A stretch of 64,000 bases of DNA. Source: JACCZX01 sp963801035 (GTDB taxonomy: Bacteria > Pseudomonadota > Gammaproteobacteria > Burkholderiales > Burkholderiaceae_F). The DNA lies in NCBI GenBank assembly GCA_963801035.1, contig CAWDDF010000007.1:558001-622000 (forward strand). Direction: 5' to 3'. Within the stretch, counting starts at the first letter, position 1. Every line of letters begins with the position of its first letter. The notes below the pieces were generated by a model. The model did no database searches and was not told where the DNA came from. It saw only the letters and a list, made by a program, of their open reading frames with translations. Shown here piece by piece: positions 24,835 through 35,861 of this stretch. A program made the position numbers and the translations under genes.

Positions 24835-26145
24835 GTGAAACCGATAAAAATTGGCCTGCTGGGCTTCGGCACCGTCGGCCGCGGTACGTACGAAGTTCTG
24901 AAGCGCAATCAACAAGAAATTGCGCGGCGGGCCGGGCGGGGGATTGAGGTTGCCGCAATCGCCGTGCGCGACGTCGACAAGGCGCGTGCGATCGTCGGCT
25001 CGACGATTCCATTGTCGTCAGATGTCAACGACGTGATTCGCCATCCGGATATCGACATCGTCGTGGAGCTGATGGGCGGCTACGAGCCGGCGTTTTCGCT
25101 TGCGCTCGACGCGATCAAGCGAGGCAAGCACGTTGTCACCGCCAACAAGGCAATGCTCGCGCGCCACGGCAACGAACTGTTCGACGCGGCGCGCACACAC
25201 GGCGTGATGCTGGCTTTCGAGGCCGCGGTGGCGGGCGGTGTTCCGATCATCAAGGCGCTGCGCGAGGGATTGACCGCCAATCGCATCGAATGGATCGCCG
25301 GCATCATCAACGGCACCAGCAACTTCATTCTGTCCGAGATGCGCTCGCGCGGAATTACGTTCGCCACCGCGCTGAAAGAGGCGCAGCGGCTGGGCTATGC
25401 CGAGGCCGACCCGACGTTCGACATCGAGGGCATCGATGCTGCCCACAAGCTGGCGATCCTGTCTTCGATTGCGTTCGGCGTGCCGATCAATATCGATGCG
25501 GTTTACACAGAGGGGATTTCCAAGCTTGCCAAGGAAGACATCAAGTATGCCGAGCAACTCGGGTATCGCATCAAGTTGCTCGCGATCACGAAGCGGACGT
25601 CGGCGGGCATCGAGCTGAGAGTTCATCCAACGCTGGTGCCGCTGCAGCGATTGATCGCGAACGTCGAAGGTGCAATGAACGCGGTTCTGATCAAGGGCGA
25701 CGCGGTCGGCACGACGCTTTATTACGGACAAGGAGCAGGCTCGGAACCGACAGCGTCGGCTGTCATCGCCGACCTAGTCGACGTCACCCGTTTGCACACC
25801 GCGGACCCCGAGAACCACGTACCGCATCTGGCCTTTCAGTCGGAAGGTGTCGCTGCGCTGCCGTGGCTGAGCGTCGACGACACAGTCACTTCGTACTACT
25901 TCCGCATGCGTGTGGCCGATCAGCCCGGTGTGCTGGCGGATATCACACGCAATCTGGCCGATGGACGCATCTCGATCGATGCGTTGTTTCAGCGCGAACC
26001 GTCGGAGGGCGAGAATCAGACCGACATCATCATGCTGACGCACGACGCTCTGGAGCGCGACGTGAATGCCGCGATCGCTCGCATCGAAGCGCTACCGACC
26101 GTGCTCGCTCCGGTGATTCGCGTGCGGCAAGAAGAGTTGCTGTAG
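24835..26145 (+). CDS. hom: homoserine dehydrogenase
   Basis: Hom reduces aspartate semialdehyde to homoserine, the branch to threonine and methionine. The 436-residue monofunctional enzyme starts with GTG at 24835. The NAD(P)-binding motif GLLGFGTVGRGTYE is at residues 7-20, GIINGTSNFILSEM near 158, and the catalytic region GYAEADPTFDIEGIDAAHK near 190. A C-terminal ACT domain (about 350-430, DQPGVLADITRNL) is the likely threonine feedback site. It stands 48 bases after alaC and 3 bases before thrC. Confidence 0.97.
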   Translation: MKPIKIGLLGFGTVGRGTYEVLKRNQQEIARRAGRGIEVAAIAVRDVDKARAIVGSTIPLSSDVNDVIRHPDIDIVVELMGGYEPAFSLALDAIKRGKHVVTANKAMLARHGNELFDAARTHGVMLAFEAAVAGGVPIIKALREGLTANRIEWIAGIINGTSNFILSEMRSRGITFATALKEAQRLGYAEADPTFDIEGIDAAHKLAILSSIAFGVPINIDAVYTEGISKLAKEDIKYAEQLGYRIKLLAITKRTSAGIELRVHPTLVPLQRLIANVEGAMNAVLIKGDAVGTTLYYGQGAGSEPTASAVIADLVDVTRLHTADPENHVPHLAFQSEGVAALPWLSVDDTVTSYYFRMRVADQPGVLADITRNLADGRISIDALFQREPSEGENQTDIIMLTHDALERDVNAAIARIEALPTVLAPVIRVRQEELL

Positions 26146-26148
26146 GCG

Positions 26149-27591
26149 ATGCGTTACATCTCGACGCGCGGCCGCGCGCCCGAGCAATCATTCAGCGAGA
26201 TCTTGCTTTCGGGGTTGGCGGCCGACGGCGGCCTCTATGTGCCGGCGTCGTATCCGAGCGTCGGCGTTGCCGAGCTCGACGCCTGGCGCTCATTGTCGTA
26301 CGCGGACTTGGCAAGCGTGATCATCGGCAAATTTGCCGACGACATTGCTGCAGGCGAGCTCTCCGAACTCACGCGTGCAACTTACACGGCGGCGACTTTT
26401 TCGAATGCGCGCGATGACAGTCGTGCGGATGACATCACGCCGCTGCGCTGGCTGACCCCCGGGCTCGGACTCCTGCAACTTTCGAACGGGCCGACGCTGG
26501 CGTTCAAGGATCTTGCGATGCAACTGCTGGCGGCATTGTTCCAGCGCGTTCTGGAACAGCGCGGACAGCGGTTGAATGTCTTGGGAGCGACCTCGGGTGA
26601 CACGGGTTCGGCTGCAGAATATGCAATGCGGAGCCGCGACCGCATCAATGTCTTCATGCTGTCGCCCAATGGAAGGATGAGCGAATTTCAGCGCGCGCAG
26701 ATGTATTCGCTCACCGACACCAATATCTTCAACGTGGCACTGGAAGGCGTGTTCGACGATTGTCAGGACATCGTCAAGAGCGTTGCCGGCGATTTGGAGT
26801 TCAAGCAGCGCTTCCATATCGGCAGCGTCAATTCGATCAATTGGGGCAGGGTGGTGGCGCAGGTCGTCTACTACTTCAAAGGCTATTTGGCGGCGACACG
26901 GTCGAGCGAGCAGCGGGTGTCGTTCGCGATACCCTCCGGCAATTTCGGCAACATCCTGTCGGGTTGGGTCGCGAAGCAGATGGGGCTGCCGATCGCGCGG
27001 CTGGTGCTCGCCACGAACGAAAACGACGTGCTCGACGAGTTTTTCCGGACTGGGCGTTATCGCGTTCGCAGCAGCGGCGAGACTCATGCGACCAGCAGTC
27101 CGTCGATGGACATTTCGAAAGCATCGAATTTCGAGCGTTTCATTTTCGATCTCGTCGAGCGCGACGCCGAGCTGTTGCGAGAATTCTGGTGGGAAGTCGA
27201 TACGCGTGGCGAATTTCATTTAGGCGGGTCGCCAATCTGGCCACGCGTCGGTGCGAGCGGGTTGGTATCCGGCCGCAGCACACACAGCGATCGAATCCGC
27301 ACCATCCGCACAACATTTGAGCGGTACGGCATCGTCGTCGATCCGCACACCGCCGACGGCATCAAAGTGGCGCTCGAACACATTGACGCAGACGTTCCGA
27401 TGATTTGCCTCGAGACCGCACTGCCCGCAAAGTTCCCGCAGACGATCGTCGAAGCCATCGGGCGCGAGCCCGACCGTCCCGCAGCGTACGTGGGGCTCGA
27501 AGCGCGTCCGCAGCGATTCAAGGTGCTTCCGGCCGACGCAGATGCGGTCAAGTCCTTTATCGCCCGGCACGTCGAGCCATCGCGCGCGTGA
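26149..27591 (+). CDS. thrC: threonine synthase
   Basis: ThrC converts O-phosphohomoserine to threonine using PLP. The 480-residue protein is the longer type with N-terminal YISTRGRAPEQSFSEILLSGLAADGGLYVP region. The PLP lysine is Lys120 in LAFKDLAM, and the phosphate-binding GATSGDTGSAAEYA region is near residue 145. It begins three bases after hom. Its stop TGA overlaps the GTG start of mobB by four bases. Confidence 0.97.
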   Translation: MRYISTRGRAPEQSFSEILLSGLAADGGLYVPASYPSVGVAELDAWRSLSYADLASVIIGKFADDIAAGELSELTRATYTAATFSNARDDSRADDITPLRWLTPGLGLLQLSNGPTLAFKDLAMQLLAALFQRVLEQRGQRLNVLGATSGDTGSAAEYAMRSRDRINVFMLSPNGRMSEFQRAQMYSLTDTNIFNVALEGVFDDCQDIVKSVAGDLEFKQRFHIGSVNSINWGRVVAQVVYYFKGYLAATRSSEQRVSFAIPSGNFGNILSGWVAKQMGLPIARLVLATNENDVLDEFFRTGRYRVRSSGETHATSSPSMDISKASNFERFIFDLVERDAELLREFWWEVDTRGEFHLGGSPIWPRVGASGLVSGRSTHSDRIRTIRTTFERYGIVVDPHTADGIKVALEHIDADVPMICLETALPAKFPQTIVEAIGREPDRPAAYVGLEARPQRFKVLPADADAVKSFIARHVEPSRA

Positions 27592-28094
27592 ACGCGATCG
27601 GCTTCATCGGGTACTCGAACAGCGGCAAGACGACGCTGATCGAGAAGCTGATTCCGATTTTTCGCCATCGTGGATTCGCGGTATCTGCAGTGAAGAACGC
27701 GCACCACGGATTCGACATGGACCGTCCCGGCAAAGACTCGTTTCGCTATCGCGATGCGGGCGCTCTACAGGTACTGATTGCGACCGGCTCGCGTTGGGCG
27801 CTGCTGACCGAAACACCGCAACGAGCTGCCACCCTCGACGAGCTGTTGGCTGAGCTCGCGCCATGCGACCTCGTCATCGTCGAAGGTTTCAAGAGCGAGG
27901 GAAACATTCCGCGCATCGAAGTGCGAAGAACAGCGAACATCGATCCGCCCATATTCCCGCACGATGCCAACGTTGTAGCGCTTGCTACCGACCATCCGGT
28001 GCAAACCCATCTGCCAGTGCTGGACTTGAACGATCCCGATAAAATCGCAGCGTTCATCACGCAACTGCTGCAACTACCGGCGCCGCGCGTCTAA
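27588..28094 (+). CDS. mobB: molybdopterin-guanine dinucleotide biosynthesis adaptor MobB
   Basis: MobB is a GTP-binding protein that assists MobA in attaching GMP to the molybdenum cofactor. I start at the GTG at 27588, overlapping the thrC stop (GTGA), which gives VNAIGFIGYSNSGKTTLIEK and 168 residues. The P-loop GYSNSGKTT is at 8-16, VKNAHHGFDMDRPGKDSFRYRDAG near 32 is a typical MobB segment, and DLVIVEGFKSEGNIPRIEV near 94 is also typical. An in-frame start at 27405 lies deep in thrC and is rejected. Confidence 0.94.
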   Translation: MNAIGFIGYSNSGKTTLIEKLIPIFRHRGFAVSAVKNAHHGFDMDRPGKDSFRYRDAGALQVLIATGSRWALLTETPQRAATLDELLAELAPCDLVIVEGFKSEGNIPRIEVRRTANIDPPIFPHDANVVALATDHPVQTHLPVLDLNDPDKIAAFITQLLQLPAPRV

Positions 28095-28098
28095 TTCC

Positions 28099-29289
28099 TT
28101 GCTTTCGGTTGAACAAGCGCTAGAGAAGCTGCTTTCGGCAGCGCAGTCGGTGAGCGACGTCGAGCCGGTTGACACGATGCAGGCGAATGGTCGTGTGCTG
28201 GCAACGGCCGTTGTATCAGCGATTGACGTGCCGCCGCTCGACAACTCGCAGATGGACGGGTACGCGGTCCGCACTGCGGATGTTCCGGCCGTTCCCACTA
28301 CGCTACCCGTCAGCCAGCGTATTGCCGCAGGTCAGGTTGGCGTGGCACTGGAGCCGGGTACTGCGGCGCGCATCTTTACTGGTGCTCCAATTCCCGCAGG
28401 AGCCGACGCCGTCATCATGCAAGAGAAGTGCGAGGCCGTTGGTGACAAGGTGAAGTTGAATGAACGACCGCCGCGCGGCGAGGCAATTCGTAAGGCCGGC
28501 ATCGACATCGGGCGTGGAGACGTCGTGCTGAAGCCGGGCGTCCGACTCAGGCCGCAGCATTGCGCACTCGCTGCGTCGATTGGAGCCGCGCGCCTCACGG
28601 TGTATCGAAGGCTGCGCGTCGCGACGTTCTTCACCGGCGACGAGCTGGTGATGCCCGGTGAGGCGCTGCCGCCAGGACGCATCTATAACTCCAACCGCTT
28701 CATGCTGCGCGGTTTGCTGGAATCCTTGGGCTGCGAAGTCAATGACCTCGGCATCGTGCCGGACGATTTGCGGAGCACACGCGATGCGCTCGTGAGCGCA
28801 GCCGCCGATTCAGACTTGATCATCTCTTCCGGTGGTGTTTCGGTGGGCGAGGAGGACCATGTCAAGCCGGCGGTGCAGGCCGAGGGCTCGCTCGATTTGT
28901 GGCAGATCGCCATGAAGCCCGGTAAGCCGCTCGCATTTGGGCACGTGCGCGACGTACCGTTCATTGGGCTGCCGGGTAATCCGGTCTCGAGCTTCGTGAC
29001 CTTCGTACTGTTTGCGCGGCCGTTCGTTCTTCTGCGGCAGGGAAGAGTCGAGTATCTGCGGACGACTTTCATGCGCGCAGATTTCGACTGGCAGCAGTCG
29101 AGTCGCCGCCGAGAGTTCATGCGAGCGCGCCTTAACGACAAGGGTGGGCTCGACATTTTTCCGAATCAAAACTCTTCCGTGCTGACGTCGGTTACATGGG
29201 CGGACGGCCTGATCGACAATCCGTCCGAGCATTTGATTCACGCTGGAGATATCGTTCGCTTCCTGCCCTTTGCCGAGCTGCTGTCATGA
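28099..29289 (+). CDS. moeA: molybdopterin molybdenumtransferase MoeA
   Basis: MoeA inserts molybdate into adenylylated molybdopterin. The 396-residue product starts at TTG (28099), four bases after mobB, with LLSVEQALEKLL, the normal MoeA N-terminus. The MPT-binding core is clear: PPLDNSQMDGYA near residue 50, FTGAPIPAGADAVIMQE near 93, SSGGVSVGEEDHVK near 246 and GLPGNPVSSFVTF near 290. Its TGA overlaps the moaD ATG (ATGA). It is a single MoeA without fused domains. Confidence 0.95.
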   Translation: MLSVEQALEKLLSAAQSVSDVEPVDTMQANGRVLATAVVSAIDVPPLDNSQMDGYAVRTADVPAVPTTLPVSQRIAAGQVGVALEPGTAARIFTGAPIPAGADAVIMQEKCEAVGDKVKLNERPPRGEAIRKAGIDIGRGDVVLKPGVRLRPQHCALAASIGAARLTVYRRLRVATFFTGDELVMPGEALPPGRIYNSNRFMLRGLLESLGCEVNDLGIVPDDLRSTRDALVSAAADSDLIISSGGVSVGEEDHVKPAVQAEGSLDLWQIAMKPGKPLAFGHVRDVPFIGLPGNPVSSFVTFVLFARPFVLLRQGRVEYLRTTFMRADFDWQQSSRRREFMRARLNDKGGLDIFPNQNSSVLTSVTWADGLIDNPSEHLIHAGDIVRFLPFAELLS

Positions 29290-29543
29290 AGTTACGCGTG
29301 CTCTACTTTGCGGCGCTTCGTGAACGCGTGGGTCGCAGTCAAGAAGCTGTCGATGCACCGGCCGGCATCAACACCGTTGCACAACTGCGCGAATGGCTGG
29401 CGCAGCGAGGTGAACCGTGGCAGGAAGCGTTCGCCGAAACACGCCGCGTACGCGTAGCCGTCGATCAAGCAATGGTTGAGGAGAGCCATGGGTTGCACGA
29501 AGATGCTGAAGTCGCCTTCTTTCCTCCGGTGACGGGTGGCTAG
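29286..29543 (+). CDS. moaD: molybdopterin synthase small subunit MoaD
   Basis: MoaD carries the thiocarboxylate sulfur used by MoaE to make molybdopterin. The 85-residue ubiquitin-like protein starts at the ATG at 29286, overlapping the moeA stop, and reads MKLRVLYFAALRERVG. It ends in PPVTGG, with the C-terminal Gly-Gly that is thiocarboxylated. moaE follows after 9 bases. Confidence 0.96.
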   Translation: MKLRVLYFAALRERVGRSQEAVDAPAGINTVAQLREWLAQRGEPWQEAFAETRRVRVAVDQAMVEESHGLHEDAEVAFFPPVTGG

Positions 29544-29552
29544 GGATCGCGA

Positions 29553-30002
29553 ATGACGGTGCGTGTGCAGCACGAGGATTTCGACGCAGGCGTCGAGATA
29601 GCTCGCTTGCGTGCGAACAATCCAAAGGTGGGCGCAGTCGCAAGCTTTATCGGCATCGTGCGCGATTTGAACGAAGGCACTGCAGTCGCCTCAATCACGC
29701 TCGAGCACTATCCCGGCATGACCGAAAAATCGTTAGCGGCTATCGCGGAGCAAGCCAAGGTACGCTGGCGCCTGCTCGACATCCTGGTCATCCACCGCAT
29801 CGGCACGCTTGCGCCGACCGACCAAATCGTGCTTGTAGTGACAACCAGCTCGCACCGCGGGGATGCATTTGCTGCGTGCCAGTTCGTGATGGACTATTTG
29901 AAGACCGACGCTCCGTTCTGGAAAAAGGAGAGCACCGACGCCGGTGTGCGCTGGGTCGACGCTCGAGACAGCGACGCTGAAGCGCGCGAGCGCTGGAAGT
30001 AG
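29553..30002 (+). CDS. moaE: molybdopterin synthase catalytic subunit MoaE
   Basis: MoaE transfers sulfur from MoaD to cyclic pyranopterin monophosphate. The 149-residue product carries GAVASFIGIVRDLNEG near residue 27, HRIGTLAPTDQIVLVVTTSSHR near 79, and the active-site region KTDAPFWKKE near 120 with the catalytic lysines. It is the last gene of the alaC-to-moaE rightward run and ends four bases before the leftward tamB, so the two are convergent. Confidence 0.96.
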   Translation: MTVRVQHEDFDAGVEIARLRANNPKVGAVASFIGIVRDLNEGTAVASITLEHYPGMTEKSLAAIAEQAKVRWRLLDILVIHRIGTLAPTDQIVLVVTTSSHRGDAFAACQFVMDYLKTDAPFWKKESTDAGVRWVDARDSDAEARERWK

Positions 30003-30006
30003 TGCC

Positions 30007-33000
30007 TCAATCAAACGCGATCGAATAGACCAGATCGAGTGCGGTCGTCGTGCCTGCGCGGGCGATCAACGACAGACGGCGACTGATCTCGTAATTTATC
30101 GCGACGTATGTGGACGCGCCTGAAATTGCTTGTTCAAACGTCAGATACAGGTCATCGCTCAGACGTTTTCCGATTGCGACGAAGTCACTGGCCGCGGTTG
30201 TGCCCGTCGCGCTTCGTAATGTGCCTGCCACGGTTTCGCGCGGCAGTATCGACGTACTGTCTTGGCCCGGGCGCAAGCTAATCTCGTCAATGCCGAGCGA
30301 TCGCATCAGGTTGGCAGTTTCGCTGTCACCCTGGCCTGCGAACAATGCACTGGCTGCAGCCGACAAGAGCGCACGCTCCTGACCTCCATCACCCGCTGCG
30401 CCGGGAGGTCGCCCGAGCACCAGCCAATTGAGCTTTTCAACGTCGCTCATCGATGGATCGGAATACAGCCGCACTATTGGACGGGCCGCCGTACCGCCGA
30501 TCGAAACACCGACGTCGACCGGCAATCCGGTGCGCACCGCCAGCACATTGAGCGCAGGATTTTCAACGGGCCCTTGAAACGTCAGGATGCCGCGTTGAAT
30601 TCGTAATCGCTGGCCATAGCCTTGATAGGTACCGCCAACGGTGCGGACGATGCCTTCGGCGACCAGTTGTCCCGGCTGACCCGAAATTTCGAGCTGACCG
30701 GCGAGCCGCGCTTCAAGTCCCGCGCCGCGAATGTAAAAGCGCGGTCCTAAATCGGCTTGAACGTCGAGCAGGACAGCGACTCCTTGCGTTTCAGTTTTTG
30801 CCGGTTGCTCGGCACGCACAACGACAACGTCGTTGGGAAGGCTGCGCGTTCCACGCAATCGCGTGAAGTCGATGAACGAGCCGTCGACGCGCAGCTTTCC
30901 GTACAGCTGGGCGCGCTCCGGCGCGAGCGTCACGCCGGCTTCGCCGCTGACAACCATCCAGCGATCGCGTCGTTGCAGAATCGGCAGCCGATCGGCCCGA
31001 ATGCCGACGCTGCCCGTCAACGAGCGCAGCGCAATTCGCGCGACTGCGCGCAGTCGTCCCGGCGTCTCGAAGTTCACCGCTTCAGCGGCGCGCGGATCGT
31101 CCGGTTGAGCTCTCGGCGTACCCATGAACAACAACTCGTTGACGACCAGGACGCCATCTTCAAGATTCGCATCCAGGATTCCGTCTTCGAGCCGCAAACC
31201 TTGTTCGACGTACGCAACCCGCAAGTTACTGGCGCGAATGGGTCCCGAAGCAGTGGGATCAGCCGGCGTGCCGGAGATCGTGGTGCTAATGCTGCCAGAG
31301 CCTTCGATCTGAACGCTGTCGCCGATCAGCAAGCCAAGCCAGCTCAAGTCAGGCAGCACCGCATCGATGTCAATGCGAAACGGACGATTGCGTGCAAGCT
31401 GCACGCCGCCGCTGGTGTCAAGCCACGCGTCGATCACTGCATCGAGACGCCCGAGCTTGTTGCCGCGCAGGTATGCAGTCCCAGTCACGCGGTTGTTGAG
31501 CACGTTCAGCGCGACTCCGAGGCCGCTGATACCGATCCGGCTCAATGCCTCGATGCCGCCGTAGATATCGCCGCCGCTACGCTCGGCGATGATGATGCCG
31601 GTCAGCGTATCGGTCAGCTCGAGGTTCCAGCGTCCTTGCAGCGTCAGCGGCGCGCGGTCGCCCGCGCCGGTGCGCACGACGCGACGCGGCGCGCTGGCTG
31701 CGGGATCCAGCACTTGCGGCCTGAATCCTTCAAAAGTGCCCGACGTGCGCCAGCGCCGATCGGCCAGTCGAACTTCGACCTGACTGAATTGTGTGTCGCG
31801 TGCTTCGAAGCGCGCCGGGCCGAAGCTCAGCGCTCCGAGCGACACCATCAACGGTGCCGGCTCGCGCAACCGAAGCTCGAGCGGTCGGCCGCTTTCCGCC
31901 GCCACCAGCGAACCGCGCCACGCGCCCTTCGCGTCTGCCGCTTGCTGCCAACCACCAGCGGCGACGATCCGTACCGGCTGCTTCGTCATCGTTGTCCCAA
32001 CCAACTCGATGGTGTGATCGGCGGTCGTGCCGCGACCCGTTAGCACTGCGCCCTGCAGCGATGCGGCGGGATCGGGACCACGATGGCCGCTCACCTTCAC
32101 CGTCAGCGCGAGCGGTGCGCTCGGTGCTGCGCCGGCAGCAATAGATGCGCTAGCGCTTTCGATGCTTTGCCCAGCGGGAAGCCGCAAGTTGCTCGCAGTA
32201 GCGTCCATCTGCAGCTGCGGCGCCGAATAGTCGCCGCTCAGCGTGCCGCTCGCCGTAATGCTGCCGGAAATTTGCGGAACGATCTCGGCGAGCTTCGGCG
32301 CAGCGAATTCGAACGTCAGCGTACGACCTGCGCCGAGCCCGCCTTGCGCCGTCAGTCGCGCTGATTGCGACGTCACGTTGACGTCGGCATCCAGGCGCTG
32401 GTTGGCGAGCGCGATGGTTGCACGTCCATCGAGCGGCCGCCCCATCAGCCGGCTGTTCGCGAGGGTAACGTCGGCGCGGCCGGTGATCGTCGGGCGGAAT
32501 TGCGCATCGAGATCGATTTGGCCGTTGAGGCTCGTATCAAGGCCTTTGACGAGGCGCGCGAGATCGAGGTTCTCAAACGTGCCTTTAACGCGCGCGGCGT
32601 AGTTGCCGCGCAGCTCCACGCGGCCGGATAAACTTGCCTGCCCATCTGCAAGTCGCACGCGCGCAGTCTCGATAGCAAGTATCTGATCGCGCAGCAGCAG
32701 GTTGAAATCTGCTGTCAATTCGATTCCTTGTTGGTTGCGCAGCGTGCCTGTGAAGCGCTGTGCCTGACCGACGAGCGAGTAATCAAGCGTGCCGCCAATC
32801 CGGGTTGGAGTCGCTGTCGAGTAAATGCTCGATGCGTCGATGTTGTTCAACGTTAGCTTGGCGTCGACGCCGTCGGCCTGTGACCAGGTGAGCGCGCCGC
32901 TCGCGATGCCGCGAGCACCTTCGACTCGTTCCAGCGCTAACGTTAGCGTGGCGACCGACCACTTCAGCGAGCCGCGCGCTGAACGTACAGGGATGCGTTG

Positions 33001-33904
33001 CTTGTCGACCGGTCCGGCATCCAAATTTTCAATGGAAAACGGACCTTCGAGACTGAAACCGGCGGCGTCGGACACCGGCTTCAAGTCGGCTTGGCCGCGC
33101 AACCGCATCGAAGGAGCGCCGTCGATCCATGCTGCGGGATTGAAGTGCGCAACATCTGCGTTCAGCTGTGCGAGCGGCACCGGCGCAAAAGGCGTTAGCC
33201 GTGCAGTGGCCTTCAAATTGGCCTCCTCGCCTTCCGCGTCGACTTGAACCTGCGTGTCGAGCAATGTGCCGCCGGCACGGAGGCGGCGCATTGACATCTT
33301 GTTCCTGCAGCGTCGAAGTTACGCGCGCTTCGGCTTGCATCGCAAAGGGAGCCCGCGCGTCGACCCGGCCGCTCAGCATGACTCGGGTCGGGCCATATTC
33401 GAGAGCGGCGTGCTCGACGATGATTTCGTCAGCGTTGGCGCGCGCGGAGCCAGTAACCTTGTTAATTACCGTGGGGGCAGCGTCGCGCGCACCCAATTGC
33501 AGCTCGCCGATGCTGAGTTCGCGCACGCGCAAGTCAATCGGCAACGCAAGCGACTGTGGCACCGTCGCCGGCTCATCGCTCGGCACCCAATCGACCTGGA
33601 CGGTGCGCGCGCTGATGCGCTCGAAGTCGAAAGCGCGCCGGCGCCAGTGAAGCTCGTATGGCTCGACGACGATATCGGTTGCCTGCAATGACCACGTCGG
33701 TCCAGATAACGCCAGCCGGCTCGCCGTAAAGCCGTCCCGGATCGATCCGGAAACATCGCGCAGCACGAATGACGGACTTAGGCGCGCGGCAATCGCCGTA
33801 ACAAAACGCAGTCCGCTCTCGGTTGAGTAAATCCACCAGATAGCAGCGATAGCGACCCCGACGAGGAGCACAGTCACCGCGAGAATCCGGGCCAATAGAC
33901 GCAT
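30007..33904 (-). CDS. tamB: translocation and assembly module protein TamB, one frameshift
   Basis: TamB is a very large inner-membrane-anchored periplasmic protein (AsmA/DUF490 family) that bridges to TamA and is linked to outer-membrane protein assembly and lipid transport. The N-terminus (from 33904) has a signal anchor at residues 5-27, MRLLARILAVTVLLVGVA. The frame breaks between about 33270 and 33290: VTSTLQEQDVNAPPP continues as RAGGTLLDTQVQVDAEGEE in the next frame, as if one base were added. The C-terminal DUF490 domain is intact to residue about 1,299, ending in the beta-rich sequence LDLVYSIAFD. tamA lies 91 bases upstream on the same strand. Confidence 0.9.
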
Positions 33905-33995
33905 TGATGTAGTTGTCTCTAAGAAAGTCGTCTGGCTGCGCCAGCGGTCGTTTCAAGCAATCAGACGAAAGTAGGTTTCACTTTTGTATGTAGGT

Positions 33996-35765
33996 TTAGA
34001 ACGCAATTGCAACGGAAAAATGCACGCGGAACTGGCGCTCGCGTTCGCCATACGCCACGTCTAACGCAAGCGGACCGGCCACTGTGCGCCAGCGAACCCC
34101 GACTCCGACGCCGACGGCGGGATCAAGATCCTTGAATGAATCTGCGGCGTCGCCGACGTCGACGAATCCGGCAATACCCCAATTGCCGCCCCAGCGCTGC
34201 AGCCAGTGGACGTATTCGACCGAGCCCACTGCGAGCGCGCGGCCCCCCACGATCGCGCCCCCACTTTCGACGCCGAGGCTGTCGAAGTCGTAACCGCGCA
34301 CCGTCGTCGATCCGCCGGTGCGAAACAGGAAGCGCGTCGGCACGATGTCGGCCGTATCGACTTCGACTTTGCCCAACTCGCCGCGCAAGATTAGTACGTC
34401 GCGCGGTCCGACCGGAAAGTACTGCGAGATGCGCCCGTAACCGCGCACAAACAACTTGTCGAGTTCGACCCCACTCGCGCCCACCGTTCCCTCGAGCTCG
34501 AGCACGTTGCCGCGGCGGGGGTTGATGATCTCGTCGACATCGCGCCGGATCCACGTGTAGGTCGTCGACAGCGTGTCGAGCGTGATCAGCGGTTCGAGCG
34601 GCGTCTTGCGCTCTTCGTGCTCGAAGTTGATCCCGATCTTGGTTTCGGTGTGCTGAGCAGTCCGCGAACCGCGTAACCGGGTTCGATTCGCTCCGACGCT
34701 CCAGCGCTTGACGTCGAGTTCTTCGACCTCGGTGTCCTCGACTAGTGCGCCAATGCTGTCGCGCGCGCCGTTGGGCTTGGGCGGCAGCAGAAAATCGACA
34801 TACCCGAAGCCACCGTTTTGATCGAGGCGCGCGCCGGTTTGCAGGGTTAACGGTTCACCGAAAATCAGCGTTTGGCGGTACGCAAGTTCGAGATGCGCGC
34901 CGCCGTCGGACGAGTACACCGATGCCGGTAGAAAAGCGCTTAGTGCGCGACTCGCGCAGCTGCACACGCAATGGCGCGTTCATCGGCTTGTTCGGGTCCA
35001 GCTGCAGCGACGCTAGCACCGATGAAAAGTACGGCGTCTCTTGCAGCGTCTGCTGAAACTCGATCAGCTTTTGGTGATCGTACGGCTCTCCGATGCGAAA
35101 TGGGTTGTAACGCTGGACCAGCTTCGGGTCGTACCGCTGAGTCCGGTGATTTGCAATTCACCGACGGTATAAGCCGGGCCACTGTCGATTTCGACCGTCA
35201 ACGCTGCAGCTGCATCGTCGGCATTTACTTTGGCGATCGAATTCGTGACAGCGCGCACCGGCGAAATCGCGTGCCTGTACCGCGGCAAGCAATTGCGTCT
35301 TTGCAGTTTCCCACTGCGGAGAGCGAAACGGCGTGCCCACCGGCAGCGACCACGCGCTTCGCAAGGCCGAAGCGCGTTCACTAAAGCGCGGCTCACTTAA
35401 CGCACCTTCAAATTGCAGGTCGACCGAACGAACCTGAGTTCGCGGCCGAGTTCGACGATCAGTCGGTAGCGCGGTCCAGCTTCGGCTGCCGGAATCGGCT
35501 CGAAACGCAATATCGGAGCAAAATAGCCTTCGGTGGCCAGAACTTCTAGCACTGCTTGTTCCGCCCGACGTAGCTCGCGTTCTTCATCAGCTTCGTCGGC
35601 TTCGGGCCCAATCGTGAACCTGGCCAGCGCGTCGTCGACCAGGCCGCCCAATGGGCCCGGTAGGGACGTGCCGGAGGCTACGATGGGTTGCGTGGGTTGA
35701 CCCCAAGCAACTAGCGGCCAAGCGAGAGTGATGGCCAGAACCGCGGCCGATAGATGACGTTGCAC
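33996..35765 (-). pseudogene. tamA: TamA outer-membrane protein (Omp85 family), four frameshifts
   Basis: TamA is an Omp85-type barrel with N-terminal POTRA domains that works with TamB. The likely start is GTG at 35765, giving a signal peptide (QRHLSAAVLAITLAWPLVAWG). POTRA and barrel sequences follow but in changing frames: one base missing near 35434 (RSVDLQFEGALSEPRF continues), one extra near 35250 (NSIAKVNADDAA), one missing near 35137 (RYDPKLVQRYNPFRIGEPYD) and one missing near 34919 (YSSDGGAHLELAYRQ). The barrel ends with FRVHFSVAIAF, a normal C-terminal aromatic. Repaired length is about 590 residues. Four indels in a conserved gene suggest sequence error more than decay. Confidence 0.85.
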
Positions 35766-35831
35766 AGTGGGAGCAAGATGGTCGCAGATGCTAGCAAGGG
35801 ACGTGCGGGCGACCGCTTGTGGGGTCGCTGC

Positions 35832-35861
35832 CTTGATTCGTCGACGGCAGGCCCGAAATAT
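35832..35861 (+). promoter_or_regulatory. candidate heat-shock (sigma-32) promoter of clpB
   Basis: CTTGAT (35832-35837) and CCCGAAATAT (35852-35861) are separated by 14 bases and resemble the RpoH consensus CTTGAA and CCCCATnT. The pair lies 35 bases before the clpB ATG in the 131-base gap between divergent tamA and clpB. clpB is a classic RpoH target in proteobacteria. Confidence 0.6.

Noticed and set aside
25290..26417. A 375-codon plus-strand frame across hom and thrC
   Set aside because: It overlaps two well-supported genes in another frame and is dominated by Arg, His and Ala without any recognisable motif.
30757..32043. A 428-codon open frame on the plus strand opposite tamB
   Set aside because: It is antisense to clear TamB coding sequence, is arginine-rich with no domain, and long antisense frames are expected at this GC content and codon bias.
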